A stretch of DNA of 51,104 nt from Flavobacterium plurextorum (GCF_002217395.1 NZ_MUHD01000009.1:1-51104), one strand, 5' to 3'. Counted from the first letter of the stretch, positions 25,188 to 33,486 are shown. Numbers and translations are program-made. Notes: generated by a model from the sequence alone, not told the origin.

Positions 25188-25318
25188 TTTATTTGGATAA
25201 AATAGTTGGTAATTGAAATAATTTTCGTTTTTTTTAGTTTAATATTACAATGAAAATTATCTTTATTGCAAAATTGAAATATTTTTTAGAATTAATTATT
25301 AAAAACAAGAATTAAAAT

Positions 25319-26011
25319 ATGTTTAGCCTCATTCAATTACAAACAGATACCATTGCAAACGCATCTAACGTAGTTATCGAAAAAATTGCTCCAAATACCG
25401 AAATTTCTGTTTTAGGTTTTATCTTAAAAGGAGGTTTCTTCCTAATTCCAATCGCGCTTTTATTATTTTATACTATTTACATCATCTTTGAGCGTTATAT
25501 GTATATCAGTAAAGCTTCAAAAATTGATAACCGATTAATGCAGGATGTTGGTGATAAATTGAATGCAGGAAATATTGAATTGGCTAGAACAATTGTAGAA
25601 AGAAGTAATACCGCTGCAGGAAACATTTTGAAAGAAGGAGTTCTGGTTATTGGAAGACCAATTGCCGAAATCGAATCAAATATGGATCGTGCTGCCGATA
25701 TTGAAATTGGTGAAATGGAACGTCGTTTAGGTCATCTTGGACTTATTGCAGGTATTGCACCAACACTTGGATTTATTGGAACAATTTCGGGAGTTATTAA
25801 AATTTTCTACAGTATCTCAGTAACAGAAAATATTAGTATTGGAAACATTTCTGGAGGTTTGTACGAGAAAATGATCAGCTCGGGATCAGGATTAATTGTT
25901 GGAATTATTGCCTACAGTGCTTATCATTTATTGAATGGAAAAATTGATGATTTTGCCTTAAAAATTCAAAAACAAATATTAGAATTTGTAAACATAATTC
26001 AAAGAGCATAA
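25319..26011 (+). CDS. exbB: ExbB/TolQ-type proton channel subunit
   Basis: A 230-aa inner-membrane protein with three helices (about 32-52, 140-165 and 188-208) and a cytoplasmic loop between the first two. The MotA/TolQ/ExbB core GLIAGIAPTLGFIGTISGVI is at about 141-160. It forms the proton-driven motor with ExbD that energises TonB-dependent outer-membrane transport. It is followed 3 nt later by exbD. A convergent TonB-like gene lies 376 nt beyond. Confidence 0.9.
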   Translation: MFSLIQLQTDTIANASNVVIEKIAPNTEISVLGFILKGGFFLIPIALLLFYTIYIIFERYMYISKASKIDNRLMQDVGDKLNAGNIELARTIVERSNTAAGNILKEGVLVIGRPIAEIESNMDRAADIEIGEMERRLGHLGLIAGIAPTLGFIGTISGVIKIFYSISVTENISIGNISGGLYEKMISSGSGLIVGIIAYSAYHLLNGKIDDFALKIQKQILEFVNIIQRA

Positions 26012-26014
26012 GGT

Positions 26015-26410
26015 ATGTCTATTAAGAGAAAAAGAAGATTTCATGCTGAGGTAGCAACTTCATCGCTAAGTGATATTATGTTTTTCCTGCTGTTGTTTTT
26101 CTTAATTATTTCAACACTTGCAAACCCTAATGTTATCAAGATGACTTTGCCAAAAGCCAAGGCAAATGAAAAAACAAATAAACAATTAATAAGTTTATCC
26201 GTTACCGAAGATAAAAAATTCTACATCGACAAAGAACCAGTAGATTTTGAAAATCTAGAAACCAGTTTAATGACAAAAATTGGTGCTGATAAAGATCAAA
26301 CAGTTGTCGTTAGAATTCCGTTTAATTTGCAGGTTCAAGATTTAGTTGATGTTTTGCAAATAGGAGTAAAGAACAATTTGAAGTTTGTAATTGCTACAAG
26401 TCCCAAGTAG
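26015..26410 (+). CDS. exbD: ExbD/TolR-type biopolymer transport protein
   Basis: A 131-aa protein with a basic N-terminus and one transmembrane helix (about 19-38), in which SDIMFFLLLFFLI contains the essential aspartate (D20 region) for proton transfer. The periplasmic domain spans 50-131. It is co-transcribed with exbB and completes the motor. A long hairpin terminator follows at 26428. Confidence 0.9.
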   Translation: MSIKRKRRFHAEVATSSLSDIMFFLLLFFLIISTLANPNVIKMTLPKAKANEKTNKQLISLSVTEDKKFYIDKEPVDFENLETSLMTKIGADKDQTVVVRIPFNLQVQDLVDVLQIGVKNNLKFVIATSPK

Positions 26411-26427
26411 AATAATCAATAGGGCGT

Positions 26428-26490
26428 GACCACAATAAAAAAATGGGCTAATCAGCAAAGCGTTGATAGGCCCATTTTTTTATTGTGGTC
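26428..26490. terminator. Long-stem terminator after exbBD
   Basis: GACCACAATAAAAAAATGGGC (first 20 bases plus C) pairs with the perfect complement GCCCATTTTTTTATTGTGG at the right arm around a 21-base loop. The stem of about 21 bp has the T run inside its right arm. This is stronger and longer than usual terminators. Confidence 0.8.
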
Positions 26491-26595
26491 GTGCTATCCG
26501 GGCTACTTCGGTAGCTTCCTTCTATCCCTCACGCGAAAGATAAAAACAAACTACATCATTGCGATGAGTGAAGAAATCTCACGTATAACACAATC

Positions 26596-26700
26596 TTGTC
26601 ATTTCGACGAAGGAGAAATCTTCGTTAGTAGCTCCTCAAAGTAAATGCCAATCTTTGTAGCGTTTCTTGCGAAGATTTCTCCCCTCGGACGAAATGACAA
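26596..26700. repeat. TTGTCATTTCG-ended dispersed palindromic element, copy 2
   Basis: The left end TTGTCATTTCGACGAAGG and right end CGGACGAAATGACAA are inverted, and inside AGGAGAAATCTTCG faces CGAAGATTTCTCC. It is the best-formed copy in the window, at 105 bp. Confidence 0.7.
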
Positions 26701-26710
26701 ACTAGACGAA

Positions 26711-26748
26711 AAAAAAGGCTTTCTGAAATCATCAGAAAGCCTTTTTTA
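26711..26748 (-). terminator. Terminator of the TonB-like gene
   Basis: AAAAAAGGCTTTCTGA pairs with TCAGAAAGCCTTTTTT around AATCA. It lies 40 nt downstream of the minus-strand stop codon at 26787. Confidence 0.85.
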
Positions 26749-26786
26749 TATAAACGTTATTCGTGTAAATCCGTGAAATCCGTGTT

Positions 26787-27692
26787 TTAATTCAAACTGA
26801 AATTATAAATAATTTTCCCAACCTGCTTTACAGGTGCATCATTATCAGATTCCCATTTTGTATTCATTGCTGCAATTCGTGCTTGATCAAGTAAACATTT
26901 CGCTGTATTCGTTGTACCCTTAATTCCTGCAGTTGCGCTTATTGTTTTTCCATTTTGATCAACACTTACTTCAACAACAACTTTTCCTTCTTCATTGCAA
27001 GTGTATTTTGGTGCAGGTTTAGATAAGGCTTTTCTGTTTCCAAGAGAATAACCTGATCCTCCTCCAGAGCCGCCGCCGCTTCCTGCTCCGTAACCGCTTC
27101 CGGTTCCTATGCCGTTTCCAGTTCCATTACCGCCACCAGTTCCTCCGCCAGAACCTCCAGTTCCATAATATCCATTAGAGCCTAAACTTCCGCCTGCTTT
27201 TCCTTTGTTTCCTGCAACTTTATCATCACCGTCGCCACCTTTATTTGATCCTTTTAAAATACTTGATAAAGCATCATTTGTAGAATTTGAAACTTTTGGT
27301 TTTTCAGGTGCTGGTTTTTGTATTGGTTTTTCAACAGGAACAGGTTTCTTAGGTTTTTCTTTTGTTGGAATAATAACATCTGCTTTATCAGATACTGAGT
27401 TTTCCTGAGTAATAATAGCTTCTTCTTCCGGAGTTGCTTTTGCAGGTGCCTGCTTTACATTGTTTTTTACCTCAAGAACTTCACTTTTGTAATTAGCACC
27501 AGAACCTAAATCGCTGTCGCCAAAATTTACAGTAACACCGCCTCCGCCGCCTCCGCTTGCAAGAGCAACATTGTTATCTGGATTGTAAGGAGGCCAAAAA
27601 CGTATGAAAAACAGTAATATTAATATTACCGCATATATAGCTGTCGTGAAGAGTAAGGATTTCTTTTGATCTGAAGAAATAGTGAAACTCAT
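26787..27692 (-). CDS. TonB-like energy transducer with glycine-rich linker
   Basis: A 301-aa protein. The N-terminal cytoplasmic tail and single helix (about 13-30) are followed by a GGGGGGV run (about 46-52), a Pro/Lys-rich periplasmic spacer (about 75-135, KPKKPVPVEKPIQKPAPEKP) and an unusual Gly-Ser-rich stretch (about 155-220). A C-terminal beta-alpha domain (about 225-301, EGKVVVEVSVDQNGKTISA) resembles TonB C-terminal domains. It converges on exbBD and probably uses that motor to energise outer-membrane receptors, although a TolA-like role cannot be excluded. No receptor gene is nearby. Confidence 0.82.
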   Translation of the reverse strand: MSFTISSDQKKSLLFTTAIYAVILILLFFIRFWPPYNPDNNVALASGGGGGGVTVNFGDSDLGSGANYKSEVLEVKNNVKQAPAKATPEEEAIITQENSVSDKADVIIPTKEKPKKPVPVEKPIQKPAPEKPKVSNSTNDALSSILKGSNKGGDGDDKVAGNKGKAGGSLGSNGYYGTGGSGGGTGGGNGTGNGIGTGSGYGAGSGGGSGGGSGYSLGNRKALSKPAPKYTCNEEGKVVVEVSVDQNGKTISATAGIKGTTNTAKCLLDQARIAAMNTKWESDNDAPVKQVGKIIYNFSLN

Positions 27693-27858
27693 TTTAATTC
27701 TGAATTTTGAAATGTATAATTTTAAAAACGCTTAAAAGTAGTAAAAATTGTTTAGAATGAAAGAGGGAATTTAAAGACAATCCCGATAGCGATCGGGAGT
27801 TAAGGTTTTATACAAAGAATACAAATATTTTTTTTAAACATTGTTTAAAACCGTACTG

Positions 27859-27898
27859 TTTGTCATTTCGATCCCGAAGCCTCGGGATCGAAATGACA
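27859..27898. repeat. Short TTGTCATTTCG hairpin, copy 3
   Basis: TTTGTCATTTCGATCCCGA and TCGGGATCGAAATGACA are inverted around AGCC. It combines the TTGTCATTTCG ends with the CCCGA/TCGGG palindrome and lacks the interior of the longer copies. Confidence 0.6.
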
Positions 27899-27942
27899 TA
27901 AAATGAGAGAAATCTTTGTGAACTTTACGGTTAGATCTAAAT

Positions 27943-27973
27943 AAAAAGCGAGCTAAATAATTTAGCCCGCTTT
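27943..27973 (-). terminator. Terminator of the Glu/Leu/Phe/Val dehydrogenase gene
   Basis: On the minus strand AAAGCGGGCTAAAT pairs with ATTTAGCTCGCTTT, with T residues following. It starts about 20 nt after the stop. Confidence 0.75.
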
Positions 27974-27994
27974 AGAAATAAAGTATAAAATTAA

Positions 27995-29221
27995 TTACAC
28001 TAATTGTTTCAATGCAATTTCAAAAGCTGTTGCACTAATATTTGTTTTTGATGAATTTAAAGCGTGAGCTTTTACAATCGCATTTTTTATAGTTTCAGAA
28101 GTATCGTTGAAGATAGCCTCATCTGTCATTTGAACTTTTTTCTCCATGAAATAAGCAAAAACTCTTGCCATTCCGCAGTTTGAGATAAAATCTGGAATCA
28201 AACTTACTTTATGATCTACTTCTTCCATAATAGGACCGAAGAAAATTGCTGCATCAGCAAAAGGAACGTTTGCACCACACGAAATAACTTCAAGTCCGTT
28301 TGAAATTAAACTGTCAATTTGATTTTGAGTAACCAATCTTGAAGCTGCACAAGGTGTAAAAATTTCTGCACCAATTGTCCAGATTTTAGAGTTAATTTCT
28401 TCAAACGGAATCATATTGTCGGCAACTAATTTATTTCCGTCTTTATTTAAAAACAAAGTTCTGATTTCTTCAAAAGAAAAACCGTCTTCTTTGATTAGAC
28501 CTCCGTCGCGATCAATAATTCCAATTACTTTTGCGCCCATTTCGGCTAAATAAAAAGCAGCTGCAGAACCAACATTTCCAAAACCTTGTACAATTGCTTT
28601 TTTACCTTTTATTTCTCCGCCATAAGTTGCATAAAAATGACGAACAGCTTCAGCAACGCCAAAACCAGTAATCATATCCGCAACAGTATATTTTCTAGTT
28701 ACGTCTGGCGAGAATTTTGGGTTTTCAATAACCTTAATAACGCCTTGACGTAATTGTCCGATTCTATTAATTTTATCTGCTTCTGTTGGTTTAAAATGAC
28801 CGTTGAAAACACCTTCTTGCGGATGCCAGACACCACATTCTTCTGTCATTGGAATCACTTCATGAATTTCATCAACATTTAGATCGCCTCCAGTTCCATA
28901 ATAACTTTTTAATAATGGAGAAACAGCTTTATACCAGCGTTGTAAAACTCCTTTTTTGCGAGGATCATTTGGGTCAAAGTTTATTCCAGATTTAGCACCT
29001 CCAATAGCAGGGCCGGAAACAGAGAATTTTACTTCCATTGTTTTTGCCAATGATAAAACTTCGTTCATATCTAAGCCTTTTCTCATTCTAGTTCCGCCGC
29101 CGGCAGCTCCACCACGCAGAGAGTTAATCACGGTCCATCCTTCAGCTTCTGTTTCAGAATCTTTCCAGTTAAAAACAATTTCAGGTGCTTTATTTTCAAA
29201 TTGCTGTAATAAATCTTTCAT
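27995..29221 (-). CDS. Glu/Leu/Phe/Val family amino-acid dehydrogenase
   Basis: A 408-aa cytoplasmic enzyme for NAD(P)-dependent oxidative deamination. Substrate-domain motifs are GGAAGGGTRMRKGL (37-50), KFSVSGPAIGGAKSGINFDP with the catalytic lysine, and GTGGDLNVDEIHE. The Rossmann domain shows VQGFGNVGSAAAFYLAE. Between GDH and leucine dehydrogenase the sequence is not decisive: the length is nearer GDH, but the substrate pocket cannot be assigned by eye. It is monocistronic with its own terminator. Confidence 0.88.
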   Translation of the reverse strand: MKDLLQQFENKAPEIVFNWKDSETEAEGWTVINSLRGGAAGGGTRMRKGLDMNEVLSLAKTMEVKFSVSGPAIGGAKSGINFDPNDPRKKGVLQRWYKAVSPLLKSYYGTGGDLNVDEIHEVIPMTEECGVWHPQEGVFNGHFKPTEADKINRIGQLRQGVIKVIENPKFSPDVTRKYTVADMITGFGVAEAVRHFYATYGGEIKGKKAIVQGFGNVGSAAAFYLAEMGAKVIGIIDRDGGLIKEDGFSFEEIRTLFLNKDGNKLVADNMIPFEEINSKIWTIGAEIFTPCAASRLVTQNQIDSLISNGLEVISCGANVPFADAAIFFGPIMEEVDHKVSLIPDFISNCGMARVFAYFMEKKVQMTDEAIFNDTSETIKNAIVKAHALNSSKTNISATAFEIALKQLV

Positions 29222-29302
29222 TTTGTTGAGATATGTTTAGTTTGCGTAAAAGTATAAAATAGAATAATGCGAATAATGTATTTTGCTTCAAATTTATTAA
29301 AA

Positions 29303-29341
29303 CAAAAAAGAAAGCCGAAAACTATATGGTTTTCGGCTTTC
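29303..29341 (-). terminator. Terminator of the chalcone-isomerase-like gene
   Basis: On the minus strand GAAAGCCGAAAAC pairs with GTTTTCGGCTTTC and is followed by TTTTTTG. It begins 23 nt after the stop at 29364. Confidence 0.85.
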
Positions 29342-29363
29342 GAATATGTTAAAGAATTAAGAA

Positions 29364-29939
29364 TTATATTCCTAATAAGTGCTTTTTTAAAGTTTCGTCA
29401 ACTGGCTTGTCTGAAAGCCAAATGCCAAATAATGCTTTTTTGAAATCAAATCCTTGAACTTTTCCTTTTAAAACTTCATTTTTATAAACATTGACAGTTT
29501 GGTCAAGCGGATTATAAAATAAGATAAAGACATCTTTCTCTGTAATTGCGTCGCTTAAGTATGTTTTAAACTGCTCAATTCGCGGACGCAGCTGCTCAAG
29601 ATTGCTTCCTGCAGATTTTTCAAATCCAGTATTCATTGCTTTTGTTAATTTATTAGAAGAAACCATCGATGAGGTAATTTCAATTCTAATAGCCATTTCA
29701 GTATCACTGTCAATAATAAATTGTGGATCTTGGCTTAATTGCGATAAGTACAAAGCCTGCACATAAACTTCCAACCACATTTTTGATCTTCCGCCGGCAC
29801 CATTAAGCTGCAAAGATTTGTTTTGAAATTCTATTTTTCTTGGAACAGTAACACCATTTACCTCTAATTGAGTTTGTGCAGAAACTGTAGAAAATTGTAG
29901 ACTTAAAAGGAGTGTAAGCAATAGTAAAATCTTTTTCAT
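29364..29939 (-). CDS. Chalcone isomerase-like secreted protein
   Basis: A 191-aa exported protein (signal peptide 1-21, VSAQ). The core fits bacterial chalcone-isomerase-like domains: VNGVTVPRKI, LNGAGGRSKMWLEVYVQALYL and the MVSSNKLTKAMNTGFE segment. Bacterial members bind fatty acids or other small hydrophobic ligands, and few have isomerase activity, so an enzymatic role is uncertain. It is monocistronic. Confidence 0.8.
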   Translation of the reverse strand: MKKILLLLTLLLSLQFSTVSAQTQLEVNGVTVPRKIEFQNKSLQLNGAGGRSKMWLEVYVQALYLSQLSQDPQFIIDSDTEMAIRIEITSSMVSSNKLTKAMNTGFEKSAGSNLEQLRPRIEQFKTYLSDAITEKDVFILFYNPLDQTVNVYKNEVLKGKVQGFDFKKALFGIWLSDKPVDETLKKHLLGI

Positions 29940-30276
29940 ATTCTATCAATTATATATTTTTTGAGCAAAAATAATGTTAATTTGTCAAAAATTTACGTTC
30001 TCTGAGAATCTTTTTTTCTGAGTTTTTCGACGTATTGTTTTAGTAATCAAATTAGTAGGACTAATTTTACGTGAGTTTGCGTCTTTTATAAGTAATATGA
30101 CTTTTTTAGAGTAAGAATTGTGCTTAGAATTTAATTTTTCCGATTTTTTATCTGCATTTTTAATCTTAAAATTTAGAAAAAAAGCTGCATGATTATTGTT
30201 ACTTGGTCAAAAAAGCTAAATATTAACGAAAACGTTATCGTAAATATTGTCGATCTTTCAATTTTATATGCGCGCA
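29940..30276. other. Long intergenic region upstream of acyl-CoA dehydrogenase
   Basis: No open frame of interest is present. The main feature is the 16-bp palindrome at 30226-30241, listed separately. The rest is AT-rich without repeats that I recognise. Confidence 0.45.
30226..30241. promoter_or_regulatory. LacI-type palindrome upstream of acyl-CoA dehydrogenase
   Basis: ACGAAAAC|GTTATCGT is symmetric at 7 of 8 positions about a central CG, the hallmark of LacI/PurR-type operators. It sits about 50 bp upstream of the -33 of the predicted promoter. No LacI-type regulator is in the window. Confidence 0.4.
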
Positions 30277-30307
30277 TTGTAAATTTCACATTTAAAATTT
30301 ATCTTTG
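30277..30307 (+). promoter_or_regulatory. Promoter of the acyl-CoA dehydrogenase gene
   Basis: TTG at 30277-30279 and TATCTTTG at 30300-30307 are separated by 20 bp, a good match to the Bacteroidota -33/-7 promoter. The leader of about 95 nt contains a CCTTTTT/AAAAAGG hairpin. Confidence 0.65.
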
Positions 30308-30408
30308 AAAGCCTTTTTGTGAAAAAAAAGGACTTCAAGAAAACTTAAAAACAAACCAGCCACAGTGCATTGTCATTTGATGGTAAAAAAACAATAATTT
30401 AAAAAACT

Positions 30409-31551
30409 ATGGATTTTAATCTTACCGAAGAACATTTAATGATTCAGCAAGCAGCAAGAGATTTTGCTCAAAATGAATTGTTGCCAGGAGTTATTGAACG
30501 TGATGAAAAGCAAATTTTTCCAACTGAACAAGTTAAAAAAATGGGTGAACTTGGATTCATGGGAATGATGGTTGATCCTAAATACGGCGGAAGCGGACTT
30601 GATGCAGTTTCGTACGTAATTGCAATGGAAGAAATTTCGAAAGTTGATGCTTCTGCTTCAGTAGTAATGTCGGTAAATAATTCTTTAGTTTGCTGGGGAT
30701 TACAAGAATTTGGAACAGAAGAACAAAAACAAAAATATTTACCAGGTTTAGCTTCAGGTCAAATTCACGGTGCTTTTTGTTTAAGTGAACCAGAAGCGGG
30801 AAGTGATGCAACTTCGCAAAAAACTACTGCTGTTGATATGGGCGACCATTATTTGGTAAACGGAACAAAAAACTGGATTACAAACGGAAACACTGCATCT
30901 GTATATTTAGTTATTGCTCAAACACATCCAGAATTAAAGCATAAAGGAATTAATGCTTTGATTATGACTAAAGATATGCCAGGTTTCTCAATTGGACCAA
31001 AAGAACAGAAAATGGGAATTCGTGGTTCTGATACACACTCTTTAATGTTTAGTGATGTAAAAGTTCCAAAAGAAAATAGAATTGGTGAAGATGGTTTCGG
31101 ATTTAAATTTGCAATGAAAACACTTGCTGGAGGACGTATTGGTATTGCTTCTCAAGCATTGGGTATTGCTTCTGGAGCTTACGAATTGGCTTTAAAATAT
31201 TCTAAAGAGCGTAAAGCTTTTGGAACTGAAATTTGCAATCATCAGGCAATTGCTTTCAAATTGGCAGATATGGCAGTTAATATCGAAGCAGCGCGTCATT
31301 TATGTATGAAGGCAGCTTGGGATAAAGATCAGCATAAAAACTATGATGTAAGCGGTGCAATGGCAAAATTATTTGCTTCGCAGGTTGCAATGGATACTGC
31401 GGTTGAAGCTGTTCAAATTCATGGCGGAAATGGTTATGTAAAAGAATACCATGTGGAACGTTTTATGCGTGATGCAAAAATCACTCAAATTTATGAAGGA
31501 ACTTCTGAAATTCAGAAAATTGTAATTTCAAGATCAGTTATCGCAGGATAA
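30409..31551 (+). CDS. Acyl-CoA dehydrogenase (short/branched-chain type)
   Basis: A 380-aa flavoenzyme oxidising acyl-CoA to enoyl-CoA. The FAD and substrate motifs AFCLSEPEAGSDA and WITNG, the ACAD signature region (GGRIGIASQALGIA, KERKAFG, QIHGGNGY) and the catalytic glutamate in YEGTSEIQ near the C-terminus are all present. The length is normal. It probably acts in fatty-acid or branched-chain amino-acid breakdown. It has its own promoter and terminator, so it is a single-gene unit. Confidence 0.93.
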   Translation: MDFNLTEEHLMIQQAARDFAQNELLPGVIERDEKQIFPTEQVKKMGELGFMGMMVDPKYGGSGLDAVSYVIAMEEISKVDASASVVMSVNNSLVCWGLQEFGTEEQKQKYLPGLASGQIHGAFCLSEPEAGSDATSQKTTAVDMGDHYLVNGTKNWITNGNTASVYLVIAQTHPELKHKGINALIMTKDMPGFSIGPKEQKMGIRGSDTHSLMFSDVKVPKENRIGEDGFGFKFAMKTLAGGRIGIASQALGIASGAYELALKYSKERKAFGTEICNHQAIAFKLADMAVNIEAARHLCMKAAWDKDQHKNYDVSGAMAKLFASQVAMDTAVEAVQIHGGNGYVKEYHVERFMRDAKITQIYEGTSEIQKIVISRSVIAG

Positions 31552-31573
31552 TTAGATTTATAGTATTTTCAGT

Positions 31574-31617
31574 AAAACCCTTTCAGGCTTCTTGGTCTGA
31601 AAGGGTTTTCTTTTTTA
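31574..31617 (+). terminator. Terminator of the acyl-CoA dehydrogenase gene
   Basis: AAAACCCTTTCAG pairs with CTGAAAGGGTTTT around a 10-base loop, followed by CTTTTTTAA. Confidence 0.88.
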
Positions 31618-31648
31618 ATTGGTTATCTTTACTAAAAGAAAGTTTTTT

Positions 31649-32326
31649 ATGTACGAAGATTTAAAGTATTGGTATTTGCGAGATCATAAACTGTTTCGAA
31701 CTTTGAGTTATGCTCAAATCAAACAGTTGTGCATTATTACTGGTTTTAAAAAAGCATCAAAAGGCGAAATTATTTATTTCTCGACTTCAGATCTGCCGCG
31801 TATATTTTTACTTAAAAAAGGCAATATTAAAATTGTTGCTGTTGATGATGAAGGTAATGAAACTATAAAAGATATTATCCAGAAAGGTGATTTGTTTGGC
31901 GAATTGACTTTGGAATCGGATGATAAAAATGAAGAATATGCAAAAGTCCTTTCAGACGATGTGACAATTTGCAGTTTTTTAATGTCTGACTTTGAGGACT
32001 TATTGCTTAAAAATCCAACACTGGCACTTTCGTATACAAAATTCGTAGGCTTGAAAATGAAACGAATAAAAAACAGCTACGCCAATTTAATTTCTAAAGA
32101 TGCAAAAACAAGGTTGCATCAGTTTCTAAAAAACTGGGCAGAACAAGAAGGCAGTAAAAATGGGAATGTTGTTACGATCGAAAATTATTTGACACAAAAT
32201 GACATTGCTCAAATTATTTGTACTTCTAGACAGACCGCCACACAATTATTGAATGAAATGGAATCTAATAATTTATTAAGTTATAACAGGAAAGAAATTA
32301 TAATTCAGGATATCACCAAAATATAA
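31649..32326 (+). CDS. Crp/Fnr-family transcriptional regulator
   Basis: A 225-aa regulator with an N-terminal cyclic-nucleotide-binding-type domain (about 15-125: FKKASKGEIIYF, IFLLKKGNIKIVAVDDEGNE, KGDLFGELTL), a dimer helix, and a C-terminal winged HTH (about 155-215: LTQNDIAQIICTSRQTATQLL). KGDLFGELTL resembles the phosphate-cassette region, but its arginine is not obvious, so cAMP binding is uncertain. I chose ATG 31649; the in-frame TTG at 31619 lies next to the preceding terminator. It stands 91 nt before the redox operon and may regulate it. Confidence 0.88.
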   Translation: MYEDLKYWYLRDHKLFRTLSYAQIKQLCIITGFKKASKGEIIYFSTSDLPRIFLLKKGNIKIVAVDDEGNETIKDIIQKGDLFGELTLESDDKNEEYAKVLSDDVTICSFLMSDFEDLLLKNPTLALSYTKFVGLKMKRIKNSYANLISKDAKTRLHQFLKNWAEQEGSKNGNVVTIENYLTQNDIAQIICTSRQTATQLLNEMESNNLLSYNRKEIIIQDITKI

Positions 32327-32378
32327 CTATTTTAAGCTAAGTGTAAATTAGCTGACATTTTGCTTTTTCAGACTAAAG

Positions 32379-32411
32379 TAATTTTACAATATCGAATAAG
32401 ATGTAAAATTA
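32379..32411. promoter_or_regulatory. Perfect inverted repeat upstream of the redox operon
   Basis: TAATTTTACA and TGTAAAATTA are perfect 10-bp arms 13 bp apart, ending 7 nt before the ATG at 32418. They could be an operator or a hairpin that occludes the ribosome-binding region. Confidence 0.45.
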
Positions 32412-32417
32412 AAAATT

Positions 32418-33014
32418 ATGAAAAAGTTATTTTTTATGGTTTTAGCAGTTGTAACTTCAACTGTTAATGCTCAAAATACTGTTCCAAAAACAGCATTAGA
32501 TATTGCTCCTTTATTGATAGGAGAAAAAATACCAAACGCTACTTTAAAAACATCTGAGAATACAGATGTAAAGATTTCGGATTTACTTAAAAAGAAAAAA
32601 ACAGTTTTAGTTTTTTATCGCGGCGGCTGGTGTCCGTATTGTAATATGCATTTGCAAGCATTGGCTGAAGCCGAAAAAGAAATACTGGATTTAGGATACC
32701 AAATTGTCGCAGTCAGCCCAGACGCGCCTAAAAATTTAAAATCAACAGAGGAAAAAGATAAGGTAAAGTATATACTGCTTTCTGATTCAAAAGGAGAACT
32801 TATAAACGCCATGGGAATTGCATTTCAAGTCCCAGAAAACTATAAAACAGTAATTAATGCAAATTCTAATGGCGAGAACAAAAGTTTTCTGCCAGTTCCG
32901 TCTGTATTTATTGTCAATGAAGAAGGCGAGATTTTATTCGAATATATTTCTCCAAATTTCAAACATCGCATATCAAATGAATTGCTTGTTTCGGTATTGA
33001 AAACTCTTAAATAA
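32418..33014 (+). CDS. Exported AhpC/TSA-type peroxiredoxin-like protein
   Basis: A 198-aa exported protein (signal peptide 1-19, VNAQ). The thioredoxin fold carries FYRGGWC72-PYC75, a CxxC in the peroxidatic position as in the peroxiredoxin-like AhpC/TSA group, and a cis-Pro region LPVPSVFIVNEEG. It is likely a periplasmic thiol peroxidase or oxidoreductase. It is the first of six close-packed genes; the next begins 6 nt after its stop. Confidence 0.87.
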   Translation: MKKLFFMVLAVVTSTVNAQNTVPKTALDIAPLLIGEKIPNATLKTSENTDVKISDLLKKKKTVLVFYRGGWCPYCNMHLQALAEAEKEILDLGYQIVAVSPDAPKNLKSTEEKDKVKYILLSDSKGELINAMGIAFQVPENYKTVINANSNGENKSFLPVPSVFIVNEEGEILFEYISPNFKHRISNELLVSVLKTLK

Positions 33015-33020
33015 AGGAAA

Positions 33021-33479
33021 ATGAAAAAGACAGCAATACTACTATTGATTCTAGTTTCGAGTATTTCATTTGCTCAAAACGATACAAGACGAACGGATCA
33101 GTTTAATCTCAAAAATAAAATCGCAATTCAAGGTTATGATCCTGTTGGATATTTTAATGAAGGAAAAGCAATTAAAGGAAAAAATGATTTGGCAGTTTCT
33201 TATCAAGGAGTTGTTTATAAATTTTCATCCATTCAAAATAAAGAAGCATTCTTGAAAAACCCTTCCAAATATGAACCTCAATATGGCGGATGGTGTGCAT
33301 ACGCAATGGGAAGCAGTGGAGAAAAGGTTGAAATAAATCCTGAAACTTTTAAAATTGTTGAAGGCAGACTTTACTTGTTTTACAACGCCTATTTTAATAA
33401 TACATTAAAAAGCTGGAACAAAGACCAAACAAGTTTGATGGCTAAAGCGGATAATAATTGGAGAAAAATAAATAAATAA
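33021..33479 (+). CDS. YHS-domain secreted protein
   Basis: A 152-aa exported protein (signal peptide 1-18, SFAQ). The YHS-like core reads IQGYDPVGYFNEGKAIKG, then YKFSSIQNKEAFLKNPSKYEPQYGGWCAYAM. YHS domains are thought to bind metal ions (copper or iron) and often accompany redox proteins. This one retains the conserved PQYGGWCAYAMG segment with its cysteine. It is in the same operon as the peroxiredoxin-like gene. Confidence 0.85.
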   Translation: MKKTAILLLILVSSISFAQNDTRRTDQFNLKNKIAIQGYDPVGYFNEGKAIKGKNDLAVSYQGVVYKFSSIQNKEAFLKNPSKYEPQYGGWCAYAMGSSGEKVEINPETFKIVEGRLYLFYNAYFNNTLKSWNKDQTSLMAKADNNWRKINK

Positions 33480-33486
33480 GAATGTG

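Larger units (their letters stand above)
26411..26786. other. Convergent intergenic region exbD / tonB-like
   Basis: It contains the exbD terminator, a TTGTCATTTCG-ended element (26596-26700), the TonB-gene terminator (26711-26748), and a short fragment ATTCGTGTAAATCCGTGAAA (from about 26759) of the CGTGAAATTCGTG repeat type seen again at 49266. The 72-aa frame at 26426 is made of these repeats and is not a gene. Confidence 0.5.
27693..27994. other. Intergenic region with two GC-rich palindromes
   Basis: TCCCGATAGCGATCGGGA at 27781-27798 and the hairpin TTGTCATTTCGATCCCGA/TCGGGATCGAAATGACA at 27859-27898 are dispersed repeats. The terminator of the dehydrogenase gene (27943-27973) is at the right end. 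There is no gene. Confidence 0.55.

Noticed and set aside
26426..26644. 72-aa frame after exbD
   Set aside because: Consists of the terminator stem and the left half of the TTGTCATTTCG element.
28956..29240. 94-aa + strand frame inside the dehydrogenase gene
   Set aside because: Antisense shadow of the conserved N-terminal coding region of the dehydrogenase.
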